Below, piece by piece: positions 8,490 to 16,038 of a DNA stretch of 19,886 nucleotides. The DNA is from an uncultured Variovorax sp. Its GTDB lineage: Bacteria > Pseudomonadota > Gammaproteobacteria > Burkholderiales > Burkholderiaceae. The stretch's first letter is position 1. The number at the start of each line of letters is the position of its first letter. The notes under the pieces are model-generated. The model had not been told where the DNA came from and searched no databases. It saw only the letters and a program-made list of their open reading frames with translations. The translations under genes and the position numbers were made by a program. The DNA is taken from the NCBI GenBank assembly GCA_946478645.1, contig CAMLCW010000048.1:1-19886 (forward strand). The letters are read 5' to 3'.

Positions 8490-9014
8490 TCAGGCGATTT
8501 TCTTGAGGCCCTTCGCATAGCGAACGGCGTTCTGTACATAGTGGTCGGAGCCATGGCGCAGCTTGGCAGCGTCTTCATCGCTGATCGTGCGCATCACCTT
8601 GGCCGGCGAGCCGAAGATGAGGGAGTTGTCGGGAAACTCCTTGCCTTCGGTGACCACGCTGCCGGCACCAACGATCGAGTTGCGGCCGATCTTCGCGTTA
8701 TTCAAGACCACTGCCTGGATGCCGATCAGCGAGTTGTCGCCGATGGTGCAGCCGTGCAGCATGACCTGGTGACCGATGGTGACGTTCTCGCCGATGGTGA
8801 GCGGCGAACCGGGGTCCGAATGCAGCATCGACATGTCCTGCACGTTGCTGTTGCGCCCGATGGTCATGGTCTCGTTGTCGCCGCGCAGCACCGCACCGAA
8901 CCAGATGCTCGCGTTCTCGCCCAGCTGCACGTTGCCGATCACCTCGGCACTGTCGGCGACCCATGCGCCGCTGCCGAGCCGGGGTGCAATGCCGTCGAGT
9001 TCATAAATCGCCAT
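8490..9014 (-). CDS. Gamma-class carbonic anhydrase family protein (YrdA-like)
   Basis: A 174-residue left-handed beta-helix protein, recognised by hexapeptide repeats throughout, such as [20 protein letters not shown] and [20 protein letters not shown]. Three histidines stand where the gamma carbonic anhydrases bind zinc or iron: H65 in MLHSDPG, then H82 and H87 in GHQVMLHG. The length and the closing [11 protein letters not shown] segment match the bacterial YrdA/CaiE-like subgroup, in which carbonic anhydrase activity has not always been demonstrated. The ATG at 9014 has GGAG 9-12 bases upstream. A longer upstream reading lacks family similarity and crosses the divergent gene. It is likely co-transcribed with hslO. 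Confidence 0.95.
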   Translation of the reverse strand: MAIYELDGIAPRLGSGAWVADSAEVIGNVQLGENASIWFGAVLRGDNETMTIGRNSNVQDMSMLHSDPGSPLTIGENVTIGHQVMLHGCTIGDNSLIGIQAVVLNNAKIGRNSIVGAGSVVTEGKEFPDNSLIFGSPAKVMRTISDEDAAKLRHGSDHYVQNAVRYAKGLKKIA

Positions 9015-9038
9015 CGTGGGGTCTCCGGGGTCCAAAAC

Positions 9039-9048
9039 TAGAATTGTA
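9039..9048. promoter_or_regulatory. Overlapping divergent -10 elements (candidate)
   Basis: TAGAAT at 9039-9044 on the plus strand and TACAAT at 9048-9043 on the minus strand each match the sigma-70 -10 consensus at five of six positions and share two bases. They sit in the 37-base gap between the carbonic anhydrase start (9014) and the DUF455 start (9052). No good -35 hexamer was found on either side, so this is a candidate only. Confidence 0.4.
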
Positions 9049-9051
9049 GGG

Positions 9052-9867
9052 ATGCACCCCCGATTGAGCGCGCTGGCCGCGCTGCGCCTCACCGACCCTG
9101 AACAGAAGGTGGCGGCAACGCGCGCGACCGTTGCGCTTGCAGCTACCGAATCCATAGCGCCGATACCCGTTCGCAGCGCAGGCGATGACGCCGGCGTGCC
9201 GGGCCGCCCCGAGCGCCCGCTGCGCGTCGGCGCCACCGCGGTGCAGAAGCGCTCACCCTTCACGCCCGAAGGCCGCGCTTCGCTGATCCATTCAATCTGC
9301 CACATCGAGTTCAATGCGATCAATCTCGCGCTCGACGCGGTGTGGCGCTACGACGGCATGCCCGAGGCCTACTACCGCGACTGGCTGCGCGTGGCCGACG
9401 AGGAAGCGCAGCATTTCACGCTGCTGCATGCACACCTGCAGGCCATGGGCTGGCGCTATGGCGATTTTCCGGGCCACGACGGGCTCTGGACCATGTGCGA
9501 GAAGACCAAGGACGACGTGCTCGCGCGCATGGCGCTGGTGCCGCGCACGCTCGAGGCGCGCGGCCTCGACGCCACGCCGCTGATCCAGGCCAAGCTGCGG
9601 CGCGTGAACACGCCCGATGCGCTGCGCGCGGTCGAGATCCTCGACATCATCCTGCGCGACGAGGTCGGCCATGTCGCGATCGGCAACCACTGGTACCGCT
9701 GGCTCTGCGACCGCGCGGGCCGCGACGCCGAGGCGAGCTACCCCGAACTGGTGGCGCAGTACGACGCGCCGCGGCTCAAGCCGCCGTTCAACCTCGACGC
9801 GCGCGGGCGCGCCGGCTTCAGCGACGAGGAACTGCGCGCGCTCGAGGGCGGCGCCTTCGAGCGCTGA
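9052..9867 (+). CDS. DUF455 ferritin-like protein
   Basis: A 271-residue protein of the DUF455 family, a ferritin-like four-helix bundle with a presumed di-metal centre; its reaction is not established. The first ~75 residues include a Pro/Arg-rich linker. The bundle follows with carboxylate/histidine motifs: [16 protein letters not shown] (E86), [11 protein letters not shown] (E118/E119, H121), and [20 protein letters not shown] (E195, E204, H207). These resemble the paired ExxH ligands of ferritin-like diiron proteins. The start is taken at the ATG at 9052. An in-frame GTG at 9016 would put this start within two bases of the divergent carbonic anhydrase start and is less likely. There is no real leader after the -10-like TAGAAT, so the mRNA could be leaderless. 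It converges on the MaoC gene with a 6-base gap. Confidence 0.9.
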   Translation: MHPRLSALAALRLTDPEQKVAATRATVALAATESIAPIPVRSAGDDAGVPGRPERPLRVGATAVQKRSPFTPEGRASLIHSICHIEFNAINLALDAVWRYDGMPEAYYRDWLRVADEEAQHFTLLHAHLQAMGWRYGDFPGHDGLWTMCEKTKDDVLARMALVPRTLEARGLDATPLIQAKLRRVNTPDALRAVEILDIILRDEVGHVAIGNHWYRWLCDRAGRDAEASYPELVAQYDAPRLKPPFNLDARGRAGFSDEELRALEGGAFER

Positions 9868-9873
9868 TGAGGC

Positions 9874-10347
9874 CTATGACGGCCGGGCGTGCACCACCAG
9901 CTTCGGCCTGAAGTCCTGCAGCACGTCGCCATGCTGGTTCAGCGTCTGGCAGTGCATCGTCACCATCGCGCGGCCGGGCTTGCTGCGCGACGGCGTGATC
10001 TCGGCCACCTCGCTCACCACGTGCAGCACGTCGCCCGGGCGCGTCGGCTTCGGCCATTGCAACTGGCCGCCCGATCCGATGATGCCGTCGGCCAGCGGGA
10101 CGCCGCTCTCCACCAGCAGCTTCATCGTCAACGCGGCGGTGTGCCAGCCGCTCGCCGCGAGGCCGCCGAAGAAGGTGGCCTTGGCCGCCTCTTCGTCGGT
10201 ATGGAAGGGCTGCGGATCGAACTGCGACGCAAAGGCCTTGATCTGCGCGGCATCCAGCGCATGGTCGCCGCTGCGGAAACGGTCGCCGACGGACAGGTCT
10301 TCGAGGTAGAGCTTGCGCGCCGCGCCCGCTTCAGGAGTTGCAGCCAT
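9874..10347 (-). CDS. MaoC-like (R)-specific enoyl-CoA hydratase family protein
   Basis: A 157-residue single hot-dog-fold protein, predicted to hydrate an enoyl-CoA (or dehydrate the hydroxyacyl-CoA). The hydratase motif is visible: FASQFDPQPFHTDEEAAK supplies the catalytic Asp and His, followed by FFGGLAASGWHTAALTMKL. Later strands GGQLQWPKPTRPGDVLHV complete the fold. The start at 10347 is fixed by a strong GGAGG four bases upstream; longer readings run into the thiolase gene in another frame. It lies 40 bases downstream of the thiolase on the same strand and should share its transcript and its TetR control. The exact acyl substrate is not evident. Confidence 0.93.
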   Translation of the reverse strand: MAATPEAGAARKLYLEDLSVGDRFRSGDHALDAAQIKAFASQFDPQPFHTDEEAAKATFFGGLAASGWHTAALTMKLLVESGVPLADGIIGSGGQLQWPKPTRPGDVLHVVSEVAEITPSRSKPGRAMVTMHCQTLNQHGDVLQDFRPKLVVHARPS

Positions 10348-10387
10348 GGAGCCTCCGTGTGGTGATGTGGTCGCCATTCTCGGGCGA

Positions 10388-11521
10388 TCAGGCGCGTTCG
10401 AGAATCGTCGCGATGCCCTGCCCGCCGCCGATGCACTGTGTGGCGAGCGCATAGCGGCCGTTCTCGCGCGCGAGCAGCGCAGCCGCCTTGCCGGTGATGC
10501 GCGCGCCGGTCGCGCCGAGCGGATGGCCGATCGCGAGTCCGCCGCCGTCGAGGTTGATCTTCGCGGCATCGAGGCCGAGCTCGCGGATGCAGGCCAGCGC
10601 CTGCGACGAGAACGCCTCGTTGATCTCGATCACGTCGAGGTCGGCCGCAGCGAGGCCCGCGCGCGCGAGCGCCTTGCGCGTGGCGGGAATCGGGCCGATG
10701 CCCATGACGGCCGGATCGACGCCCACGGTCGCGAACGCGCGGATGCGCGCGAGCGGCTGCAGGCCGTGCTTCGCGGCAAAGGCATCGCTGGTCACCAGCA
10801 CCGCCGCGGCACCGTCGGTCAGCGGCGACGAGGTGCCGGCCGTCACCACGCCGTCGGGCCGGAACGCGGGCTTCAGGCCCGCGAGCGCTTCGGCCGAGGT
10901 GGTCGGGCGGATGCAGCCGTCGGCGTCGACCTGCTCGCCCGAGGCCAGGCGCACCGGCACGATCTCGCCGGCGAGCCGCCCCTCGGCGCGTGCGGCGGCG
11001 GCCTTGCGGTGCGATTCGACCGCGAACGTCTCCTGGTCGGCGCGGCTCACGTGCCAGCGTTCGGCCACGTTCTCGGCCGTCTCGCCCATCGAGATGTAGG
11101 CATCGGTGCGGGCCTGGAGTTCGGGATTCGGCGAGAAGTTGAAGCCTCCCTGCGGCACCATCGTCATCGATTCGACGCCCACGCAGAGAAAGGCTTCGCC
11201 CATGCCGGCCTCGATCTGCGCCGCGGCGATGTGCACCGCCTGCATCGACGAACCGCAGAAGCGGTTGACCGTCATGCCGCCCACTTCGTGCGGCAGCCCG
11301 GCCAGCAGGCCGACGATGCGCGCCAGGTTGTTGCCCTGCGACGCCTCCGGGTAGGCGCAGCCCAGGATCACGTCCTCGAGCAGCGCGGGATCGAGGTCGG
11401 TGCGCTGCAGCAGCCCGCGGACCACGCCGGCGGCGAGCGTGTCGGGGCGCACTTCGGCAAGCGCCCCTTTCTTCGCGAAATGGAACGGCGAGCGGGCGTA
11501 GGCAGCAATGACGGCTTTCAT
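10388..11521 (-). CDS. Acetyl-CoA acetyltransferase / 3-ketoacyl-CoA thiolase
   Basis: A 377-residue thiolase of the degradative type, predicted to cleave 3-ketoacyl-CoA with CoA, or to form acetoacetyl-CoA in reverse. The nucleophile Cys89 is in VNRFCGSSMQA. The third block carries INEAFSSQAL. His333 lies in GHPLGATGAR, and the second active-site Cys363 is in ATQCIGGGQG. All catalytic residues are present, and the length is close to the usual ~390. The start at 11521 has AGGAGT six bases upstream. An inverted repeat matching the tetR operator lies 21-40 bases before the ATG, so expression is probably repressed by the TetR protein encoded upstream. The neighbouring MaoC hydratase suggests a short acyl-CoA oxidation module; no acyl-CoA dehydrogenase, ligase or CoA transferase is present. 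Confidence 0.96.
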   Translation of the reverse strand: MKAVIAAYARSPFHFAKKGALAEVRPDTLAAGVVRGLLQRTDLDPALLEDVILGCAYPEASQGNNLARIVGLLAGLPHEVGGMTVNRFCGSSMQAVHIAAAQIEAGMGEAFLCVGVESMTMVPQGGFNFSPNPELQARTDAYISMGETAENVAERWHVSRADQETFAVESHRKAAAARAEGRLAGEIVPVRLASGEQVDADGCIRPTTSAEALAGLKPAFRPDGVVTAGTSSPLTDGAAAVLVTSDAFAAKHGLQPLARIRAFATVGVDPAVMGIGPIPATRKALARAGLAAADLDVIEINEAFSSQALACIRELGLDAAKINLDGGGLAIGHPLGATGARITGKAAALLARENGRYALATQCIGGGQGIATILERA

Positions 11522-11541
11522 CGGAACACTCCTTGGACAAA

Positions 11542-11561
11542 CCTACCATCCAATCGGTAGG
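11542..11561. promoter_or_regulatory. TetR operator upstream of the thiolase
   Basis: CCTACC (11542-11547) and GGTAGG (11556-11561) form perfect 6-base arms with an 8-base spacer, between the tetR terminator and the thiolase ribosome site. The core CTACC-N8-GGTAG is identical in sequence and spacing to the repeat at the tetR start, which makes it a credible binding site for that repressor. Confidence 0.75.
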
Positions 11562-11573
11562 CATCGGGGTCAC

Positions 11574-11596
11574 AAAAAAAGGCGCACCGGTGCGCC
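11574..11596 (-). terminator. Rho-independent terminator of tetR
   Basis: A perfect 16-base palindrome, GGCGCACCGGTGCGCC (11581-11596), is followed on the minus strand by seven T residues (A tract 11574-11580 on the plus strand). It lies 17 bases after the tetR stop, so it should end the tetR transcript and give the thiolase its own promoter. Confidence 0.9.
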
Positions 11597-11613
11597 CGCG
11601 ATCTCGCCCGCTC

Positions 11614-12195
11614 TCAAGCGGGCAACGAACTCCTCAACTGGTCGATGGCCGCGTCGAAATCCTCGACGCGCCCGGTCATGCGCGCGGCGAGCAGCGCTCC
11701 CTGGCAAACCGAGAACACATACGCCGCCAGCACTGCGGCCGAGGGCGCGCCCTTCTTCGGGCTCGCGGGCAGCAGCGCGCCCAGCACGCCGGTCAGCCAC
11801 AGCACCTGGGTGTTGCGCAGGTCCTGCACGGCCTGGCGCAGGTCGGCCTCGATGCAATCCCAGCCGGGCGCCAGCGCGCCCGCCGGGCACATGCCTGCGC
11901 CCGCCTTGAGCGTGTTGCGGTAGATGCGGAAATACGATTCGAGCGCGTCGGCCGGCGCGCGCACGCGCGCCGCGTCCCAGTCCTTGAACTGCTGCGTCGC
12001 CTGGCGGATCACCGCGATGCCGAGCGCTTCCTTGGTGGGAAAGTGGTGGTACAGGCTCGCCTTGCGGATGCCGATGGCGTCGGCCACGTCCTGGAAGCTG
12101 AAGCCCAGGTACGAGCGCGTCTCGATCAGCGACCGCGCCACCGCGAGGATCTGCTCGCGGGTGCTGCCGGTGGCAAGGGCGGGGACGCTGGACAT
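11614..12195 (-). CDS. TetR/AcrR-family transcriptional regulator
   Basis: A 193-residue repressor. The N-terminal helix-turn-helix spans about 12-58, with FSFQDVADAIGIRKASLYHH as the DNA-binding part and FPTKEALGIAV following, typical of TetR proteins. The C-terminal helical domain (about 70-193) should hold the ligand pocket; it contains GMCPAGALAPGWD, reminiscent of the C-terminal domain of the subgroup with a conserved Cys. The ATG at 12195 directly abuts an inverted repeat (12196-12213) that overlaps a -10-like TATAGT, implying autorepression. Gene order (tetR, terminator, operator, thiolase, maoC) suggests it controls the acyl-CoA genes, with a CoA thioester or related acid as inducer; the ligand is inferred only. 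Confidence 0.95.
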   Translation of the reverse strand: MSSVPALATGSTREQILAVARSLIETRSYLGFSFQDVADAIGIRKASLYHHFPTKEALGIAVIRQATQQFKDWDAARVRAPADALESYFRIYRNTLKAGAGMCPAGALAPGWDCIEADLRQAVQDLRNTQVLWLTGVLGALLPASPKKGAPSAAVLAAYVFSVCQGALLAARMTGRVEDFDAAIDQLRSSLPA

Positions 12196-12213
12196 CTACC
12201 TACTATAAGGTAG
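12196..12213. promoter_or_regulatory. TetR operator and promoter at tetR start
   Basis: CTACCT (12196-12201) and AGGTAG (12208-12213) are perfect 6-base arms. They share the CTACC-N8-GGTAG core with the thiolase site. On the minus strand TATAGT (12207-12202) is a five-of-six match to the -10 consensus, with TTGCAG (12231-12226) as a weak -35 at 18 bases. Transcription would begin about at the ATG (12195), so the repressor would cover both the -10 and the start. Confidence 0.65.
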
Positions 12214-12240
12214 GGCGCCACGGGCCTGCAAGCCGCAGGG

Positions 12241-13248
12241 TCAATCCGCCTTGATGTTGGCCGCCTTGATGATCCGGCCGTTGCTCTCGAACTCCGTCGC
12301 GATCTCCTTGGCGAAGGCGGCCGGGGTGCCGCCGGTCGGCACGTTGTCGGTCGCGGTGAGCTTGGCGCGCAGTTCGGGGCTTGCCAGGGCCTTGTTGATC
12401 TCGGCGTTGTAGCGGGCCACGAGGGCCGGCGGCGTGGCGCCCGGCGCGAACACGCCGAACTGCGAGCTGATGTTGGCCGCGTTGAAGCCCAGTTCGCCCA
12501 GCGTGGGCACCTGCGGCAGGCTGTCGAGCCGCGCCGGCGCGCCGGCTGCCAGCGGGCGCAGCTTGCCCGACTGGATGTGGGAGGTGAGCGTGGGGCTGGC
12601 ATTGGTCGAGAGAATCTCGAACTGCCCGCCGAGCGCGTCGTTGAGCTGCTGGCCGCCGCCCTTGTACGGCACGTGCGTGATGTCCACGCCGGCCGCGGCG
12701 CGCACCTGTTCGAGCACGATGTGGCCGAGCGAGGCCGGTCCCGACGTGGCCCAGCGCACCGCGCCGGGTTGCGCCTTGGCTTCGGCGACCAGCGCGCGGA
12801 AGTCGCGCGCCTTGCTCGCTTGTGTGGCGACCAGCAGCACGGGCGAATACATCACGCTGGCCACGGGCGCGACGTCCTTCATCGGATCGAAGGGCAGCTT
12901 GCCCAGGTGCGGGCTCAGCACCAGCGGGCTGATGGCCGAGAAACCCAGCGTGGCGCCGTCGGGCGCAGCCTTGGCGACCGCGTCCATGCCGATGGCGCCG
13001 CTCGCGCCGGCGCGGTTCTCGATCACGACCGTGATGCCCGTCTGGGCCGCGAGCCGCTCGCCGAGTGCGCGCGCCACGACGTCGCTGACGCCGCCCGCCG
13101 GATAGGCCACGATGAGCCGCAGCGTCTTGGGCAGCGCCGGTGCGGCCTGGGCGGCCGCGCTGCCGCAGAAGAAGGCGCCGGCCGCGGCCAGCATCGCGAA
13201 GACGGCGGTGCGCCGTGCGTTGAAGGGGGGAGAAAACAGGTCTGTCAT
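12241..13248 (-). CDS. Bug/TctC-family tripartite tricarboxylate transporter substrate-binding protein
   Basis: A 335-residue periplasmic binding protein of the Bug family, abundant in Burkholderiales. A signal peptide covers about residues 1-35 (Arg-Arg, then FAMLAAAGAFFCGSAAAQA). The mature protein starts with LRLIVAYPAGGVSDVVARAL, the family's signature first lobe, and continues with VVIENRAGASGAIGMDAVAKA, VRWATSGPASLGHI, ITHVPYKGGGQQLNDALGG and VPTLGELGF, all typical. Family members bind small carboxylates; the ligand here is unknown. No TctA or TctB membrane partners are nearby, so it is an orphan binding protein, as is usual for this family. Its ATG overlaps the DUF72 stop (ATGA, 13245-13248) with only a weak ribosome site, which suggests coupled translation. 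Confidence 0.94.
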   Translation of the reverse strand: MTDLFSPPFNARRTAVFAMLAAAGAFFCGSAAAQAAPALPKTLRLIVAYPAGGVSDVVARALGERLAAQTGITVVIENRAGASGAIGMDAVAKAAPDGATLGFSAISPLVLSPHLGKLPFDPMKDVAPVASVMYSPVLLVATQASKARDFRALVAEAKAQPGAVRWATSGPASLGHIVLEQVRAAAGVDITHVPYKGGGQQLNDALGGQFEILSTNASPTLTSHIQSGKLRPLAAGAPARLDSLPQVPTLGELGFNAANISSQFGVFAPGATPPALVARYNAEINKALASPELRAKLTATDNVPTGGTPAAFAKEIATEFESNGRIIKAANIKAD

Positions 13249-14015
13249 GTGGAGCCGGATTCTGCCGGATCGCGCCGCCGCAGCAGCCGCGCGAGCGTCA
13301 TCGCATTGCCCACCGCAGCACCGCTCGCGGTGTTGTCGAGGATGCACCAGCACTGCGCGCCTTGCGCCTGCGCGCGCTGCAGGCGCAAGGCCAGCCGCGC
13401 GAGCAGCGCGTCGTCGTAGGCCGACCAGTAGCGGCGCGGCGAACCGTGCAGCCGCAGATAGACCAGGCCCGGCCATCCGCCGGGCGCGGCGGCCTCGTCG
13501 AACAGCACCGGATCGGCCAGCACGCGCGCGATGCGCAGCTGCGCGAGCAGCGCCTCCGCCGGCGGCGTAAACCAGCTGCGGTGGCGCGGCTCGAGCGCCA
13601 CGGCCCCCGCATGCCGCCGCCGCAGCCCCGCGAGAAAACGCCGCGCGACGCCCGCATCGAAGGCGAGGCTCGGCGGCAACTGCACGACCAGGCCACCGAG
13701 CTTGTCGCCAAGCCCCGCAACCTGCGCGAGAAACGCGTCGAGCACCGGCATCGCCCCCGCAAGCCGCCGTTCGTGCGTGATGGCCTGCGGCAGCTTGACC
13801 GCGAAGCGGAATCCCTCGGGCGTGGCGGCGGCCCAGCGCGCGTAGGTCTCGTGCCGGTGCGGCCGATAGAACGATGTGTCGATCTCGACCACGTCGAAGC
13901 GCTGCGCATAGCGCTCGAGGTGCGAGCCCTCGGAGGGAAACTGCGGCCACATCGTGCGCGGCAGGCTCCACCCTGCGCAACCGACACGCGGCGACCCGGA
14001 AGCAGCCAGGTTCAT
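13245..14015 (-). CDS. DUF72 family protein (YecE-like)
   Basis: A 256-residue protein of the DUF72/YecE family, predicted TIM-barrel fold, cytoplasmic, with no assigned reaction. Family markers are VGCAGWSLPR at the N-terminus, HLERYAQRFDVVEIDTSFYR, FAVKLPQAITHERRL, GGLVVQLPPSLAFD, VALEPRHRSWF, YLRLHGSPRRYWSAYDD, and CWCILDNTASGAAVGNAM near the end. It is complete compared with the usual 240-300 residues. The ATG at 14015 follows a GCGGGA stretch, lies 45 bases after the dehydrogenase stop on the same strand, and the gene overlaps the Bug gene downstream. Whether it belongs functionally with the phosphonate-type uptake genes is unknown. Confidence 0.93.
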   Translation of the reverse strand: MNLAASGSPRVGCAGWSLPRTMWPQFPSEGSHLERYAQRFDVVEIDTSFYRPHRHETYARWAAATPEGFRFAVKLPQAITHERRLAGAMPVLDAFLAQVAGLGDKLGGLVVQLPPSLAFDAGVARRFLAGLRRRHAGAVALEPRHRSWFTPPAEALLAQLRIARVLADPVLFDEAAAPGGWPGLVYLRLHGSPRRYWSAYDDALLARLALRLQRAQAQGAQCWCILDNTASGAAVGNAMTLARLLRRRDPAESGST

Positions 14016-14060
14016 TCCCGCATGGTACGCAGCGGGGCCGCGAAGGTCTTCAGCAGCCGC

Positions 14061-15164
14061 TCATGCCCCGCCTTCGGCGACGGCCCTCCCGATGAAGTTG
14101 CGCCCGCGCGCACCGCCCTGCGCATGCAGCAGCATCTCTCGCGCCTCGTCCTCGCCCACGCCGTAGTCGGCGAAACGGGTCTTCACGCCCAGCGATTCGA
14201 TGAAAGCCGCGAGCTGCCGCGGCGCATCGGCCAGCGGCATGCCGAGCGCCTGCGCGAGCACCATATCGCGCTGGGCGCTGTGGCCGATCGCGCGCGCCAG
14301 CACCAGCGGCAGCGGGAACGAACAGGCAATGCCGTGCGGCAGGCCGTAGCGCAGCGTCATCTCGTAGGAGATCGAATGCGCGAGCGCAGTCTTGGTGTTG
14401 GAGAACGCCATGCCGGCCTTGAGCGCTGCGAGCGCCATGCGGCCGCGCAATTCGACGTCGTCGAGCCGGTTCATGAGTTGCGGCAGCACGCCGAGCGTCT
14501 CTTGCACCGCCGCCACCGCGAAGGTGTCCGACACCGGGTTGGCGTTGACGTTCCAGATCGCCTCGAGCGCATGCGAGAGTGCATCGAGCCCGCTCTGCAG
14601 CGTGACGGCGGCGGGCAGCGAGAGCATCAGCTCGGGATCGACCACTGCGTGGCGCGGCCAGGTTTGCTCGAGGTGCAGCGAGTATTTTTTCTGCCGCGCG
14701 CGGTCCCAGATGGTGGCCCAGGGCGTGACCTCGCTGCCGGTGCCGGCGGTGGTGGGCACGGCGATCAGCATTCTGGCGCGCGTGGGCACGAAGCGCCGCT
14801 CGCCGGCGAGTCCGGCGACCAGATCGGCGAAGCACGCGCCATCGTCGGCCACGGCCAGCGCCTTCGCGGTATCGATTGCGCTGCCGCCGCCGACCGCCAC
14901 GATGGCCTCCACTTCCGGATGACCGCGCCAGAAACGCTCGTAGGTCGCTGCGAGTTCGGCCACATCGGGGTTCGGCATCACGTTGTCGATCACGCAGGCG
15001 AGCCCGTCGCCGAGCACCGACTCGAGCCTGCCCAGCAGGCCGATGGCGCGCGCCTCGGGAAAGGTCACCACCGCGGCGCGGCGCCCCGCAAGCAGCTCCG
15101 GCAGTGACGAAAGAGCGCCTGCCCCGTACACGCTCTGCACGGGGTTGAAGTAGTGAAAGGTCAT
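14061..15164 (-). CDS. Iron-containing alcohol dehydrogenase (phosphonoacetaldehyde-reductase-like)
   Basis: A 367-residue group III alcohol dehydrogenase. The N-terminal domain carries the coenzyme motif GGGSAID (92-98) and VPTTAGTGSEVT. The metal site is intact: Asp194 and His198 in SGLDALSHALE, His263 in LAHSISYEM and His277 in YGLPHGIACSF. The opening FHYFNPVQSVYGAGALSSLP resembles the subgroup that reduces phosphonoacetaldehyde to 2-hydroxyethylphosphonate, and the location directly behind phnDCE supports a phosphonate-related substrate. This is inference from context, not proof. The ATG at 15164 is preferred to an in-frame TTG at 15179. It lies 52 bases downstream of phnE and 45 upstream of the DUF72 gene, so it is probably in the same transcript. 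Confidence 0.92.
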   Translation of the reverse strand: MTFHYFNPVQSVYGAGALSSLPELLAGRRAAVVTFPEARAIGLLGRLESVLGDGLACVIDNVMPNPDVAELAATYERFWRGHPEVEAIVAVGGGSAIDTAKALAVADDGACFADLVAGLAGERRFVPTRARMLIAVPTTAGTGSEVTPWATIWDRARQKKYSLHLEQTWPRHAVVDPELMLSLPAAVTLQSGLDALSHALEAIWNVNANPVSDTFAVAAVQETLGVLPQLMNRLDDVELRGRMALAALKAGMAFSNTKTALAHSISYEMTLRYGLPHGIACSFPLPLVLARAIGHSAQRDMVLAQALGMPLADAPRQLAAFIESLGVKTRFADYGVGEDEAREMLLHAQGGARGRNFIGRAVAEGGA

Positions 15165-15216
15165 GGTCGGTCCGGTCAATGGGCGGCGGGCGCCGCGCCG
15201 TTCGTTGTGCGCGAAC

Positions 15217-16038
15217 TCACGAACGCGCGCCCTGCTGGATCCACGCGCGCAGCTTGCTCGAGAGGAAGTCGGCGGTCATCACCATGGCGACGATCACGAG
15301 GATGCAGGTGGCCGTGTCCTGGTACTGGAACAGCTTCATGCTGCCCACCAGCTCGAAGCCGATGCCGCCCGCTCCCACCATGCCGAGCACCGTCGCCTGG
15401 CGCAGGTTGGTCTCGAAGCGGTAGACGATCACGCCGATCCATGCGGTGACGACCTGCGGGATCACGCCGAAGATGATGGTCTGTATCGGGCCCGCGCCGG
15501 TGGCGCGCAGCGCCTCGATCGGCCCTTCGTCGATCTCCTCGATCGACTCGGCGAAGAACTTGCCGAGCATGCCGGCACCGTGCAGCGCGAGCGCCAGCAC
15601 GCCGGGGAACGGACCGAGCCCGACGGCGGCCACGAAGATCAGCGCGAGGATGATCTCGTTGATGCCGCGCGTGACGTTGAGCACCTGCCGCATCGCATGG
15701 AACACCGCGCGGTTCGGCGAGATGTTGCTGGCCGCGAAGAAGCACAGCGGCACCGCGAGCAGCACGGCCAGCAAGGTGCCCCAGATGGCGATCTGCACCG
15801 TCTCTATCGCGGGCTTCACCAGCTTTTGCATGAACTCCCAGTTGGGCGGCAGCATGCGGCCGAGGAAGTCGGCGATCCACGGCATGCCCTTGGCCAGTTC
15901 GCCGAAGCTGACCTGCGCGCCGATCGCGGCCCACCAGACCACGCCGGCGCCGGCGGCCGCAGTCACGATGTATTTCCACCAGCCCGGGTTGCCTGCGCTG
16001 CGGGCGATCAGCAGGTTGTAGCGTCCGATGGCGATCAT
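15217..16038 (-). CDS. phnE: Phosphonate-type ABC transporter permease PhnE
   Basis: A 273-residue inner-membrane permease, close to the usual ~260-280. The cytoplasmic N-terminus and first helix (about 20-42) are followed by the BPD permease domain with about five further helices. Conserved features include ETVQIAIWGTLLAVLLAVPL, the ASNISPN segment typical of PhnE, TRGINEIILALIFVAAVGLG, and the EAA-like loop EALRATGAGPIQTIIFGVIP that contacts the ATPase. The end is VGAGGIGFELVGSMKLFQY. The ATG at 16038 overlaps the phnC stop (ATGA), so translation is coupled. It should work with PhnC and PhnD in uptake of a phosphonate, phosphite or related anion. Confidence 0.95.
   Translation of the reverse strand: MIAIGRYNLLIARSAGNPGWWKYIVTAAAGAGVVWWAAIGAQVSFGELAKGMPWIADFLGRMLPPNWEFMQKLVKPAIETVQIAIWGTLLAVLLAVPLCFFAASNISPNRAVFHAMRQVLNVTRGINEIILALIFVAAVGLGPFPGVLALALHGAGMLGKFFAESIEEIDEGPIEALRATGAGPIQTIIFGVIPQVVTAWIGVIVYRFETNLRQATVLGMVGAGGIGFELVGSMKLFQYQDTATCILVIVAMVMTADFLSSKLRAWIQQGARS

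Noticed and set aside
6408..9041. An 877-codon plus-strand frame across the second oxidoreductase, hslO and the carbonic anhydrase.
   Set aside because: It runs out of frame or antisense over three genes with intact catalytic motifs. Long spurious frames are expected at this GC content.
9016..9051. Upstream GTG start for the DUF455 protein (12 extra residues).
   Set aside because: It would begin two bases from the divergent carbonic anhydrase start, leaving no room for a promoter or ribosome site; the added residues look uncharacteristic.
13362..15107. A 581-codon plus-strand frame opposite the DUF72 and dehydrogenase genes.
   Set aside because: Arg/His-rich shadow of the minus-strand coding frames, which carry clear family motifs.
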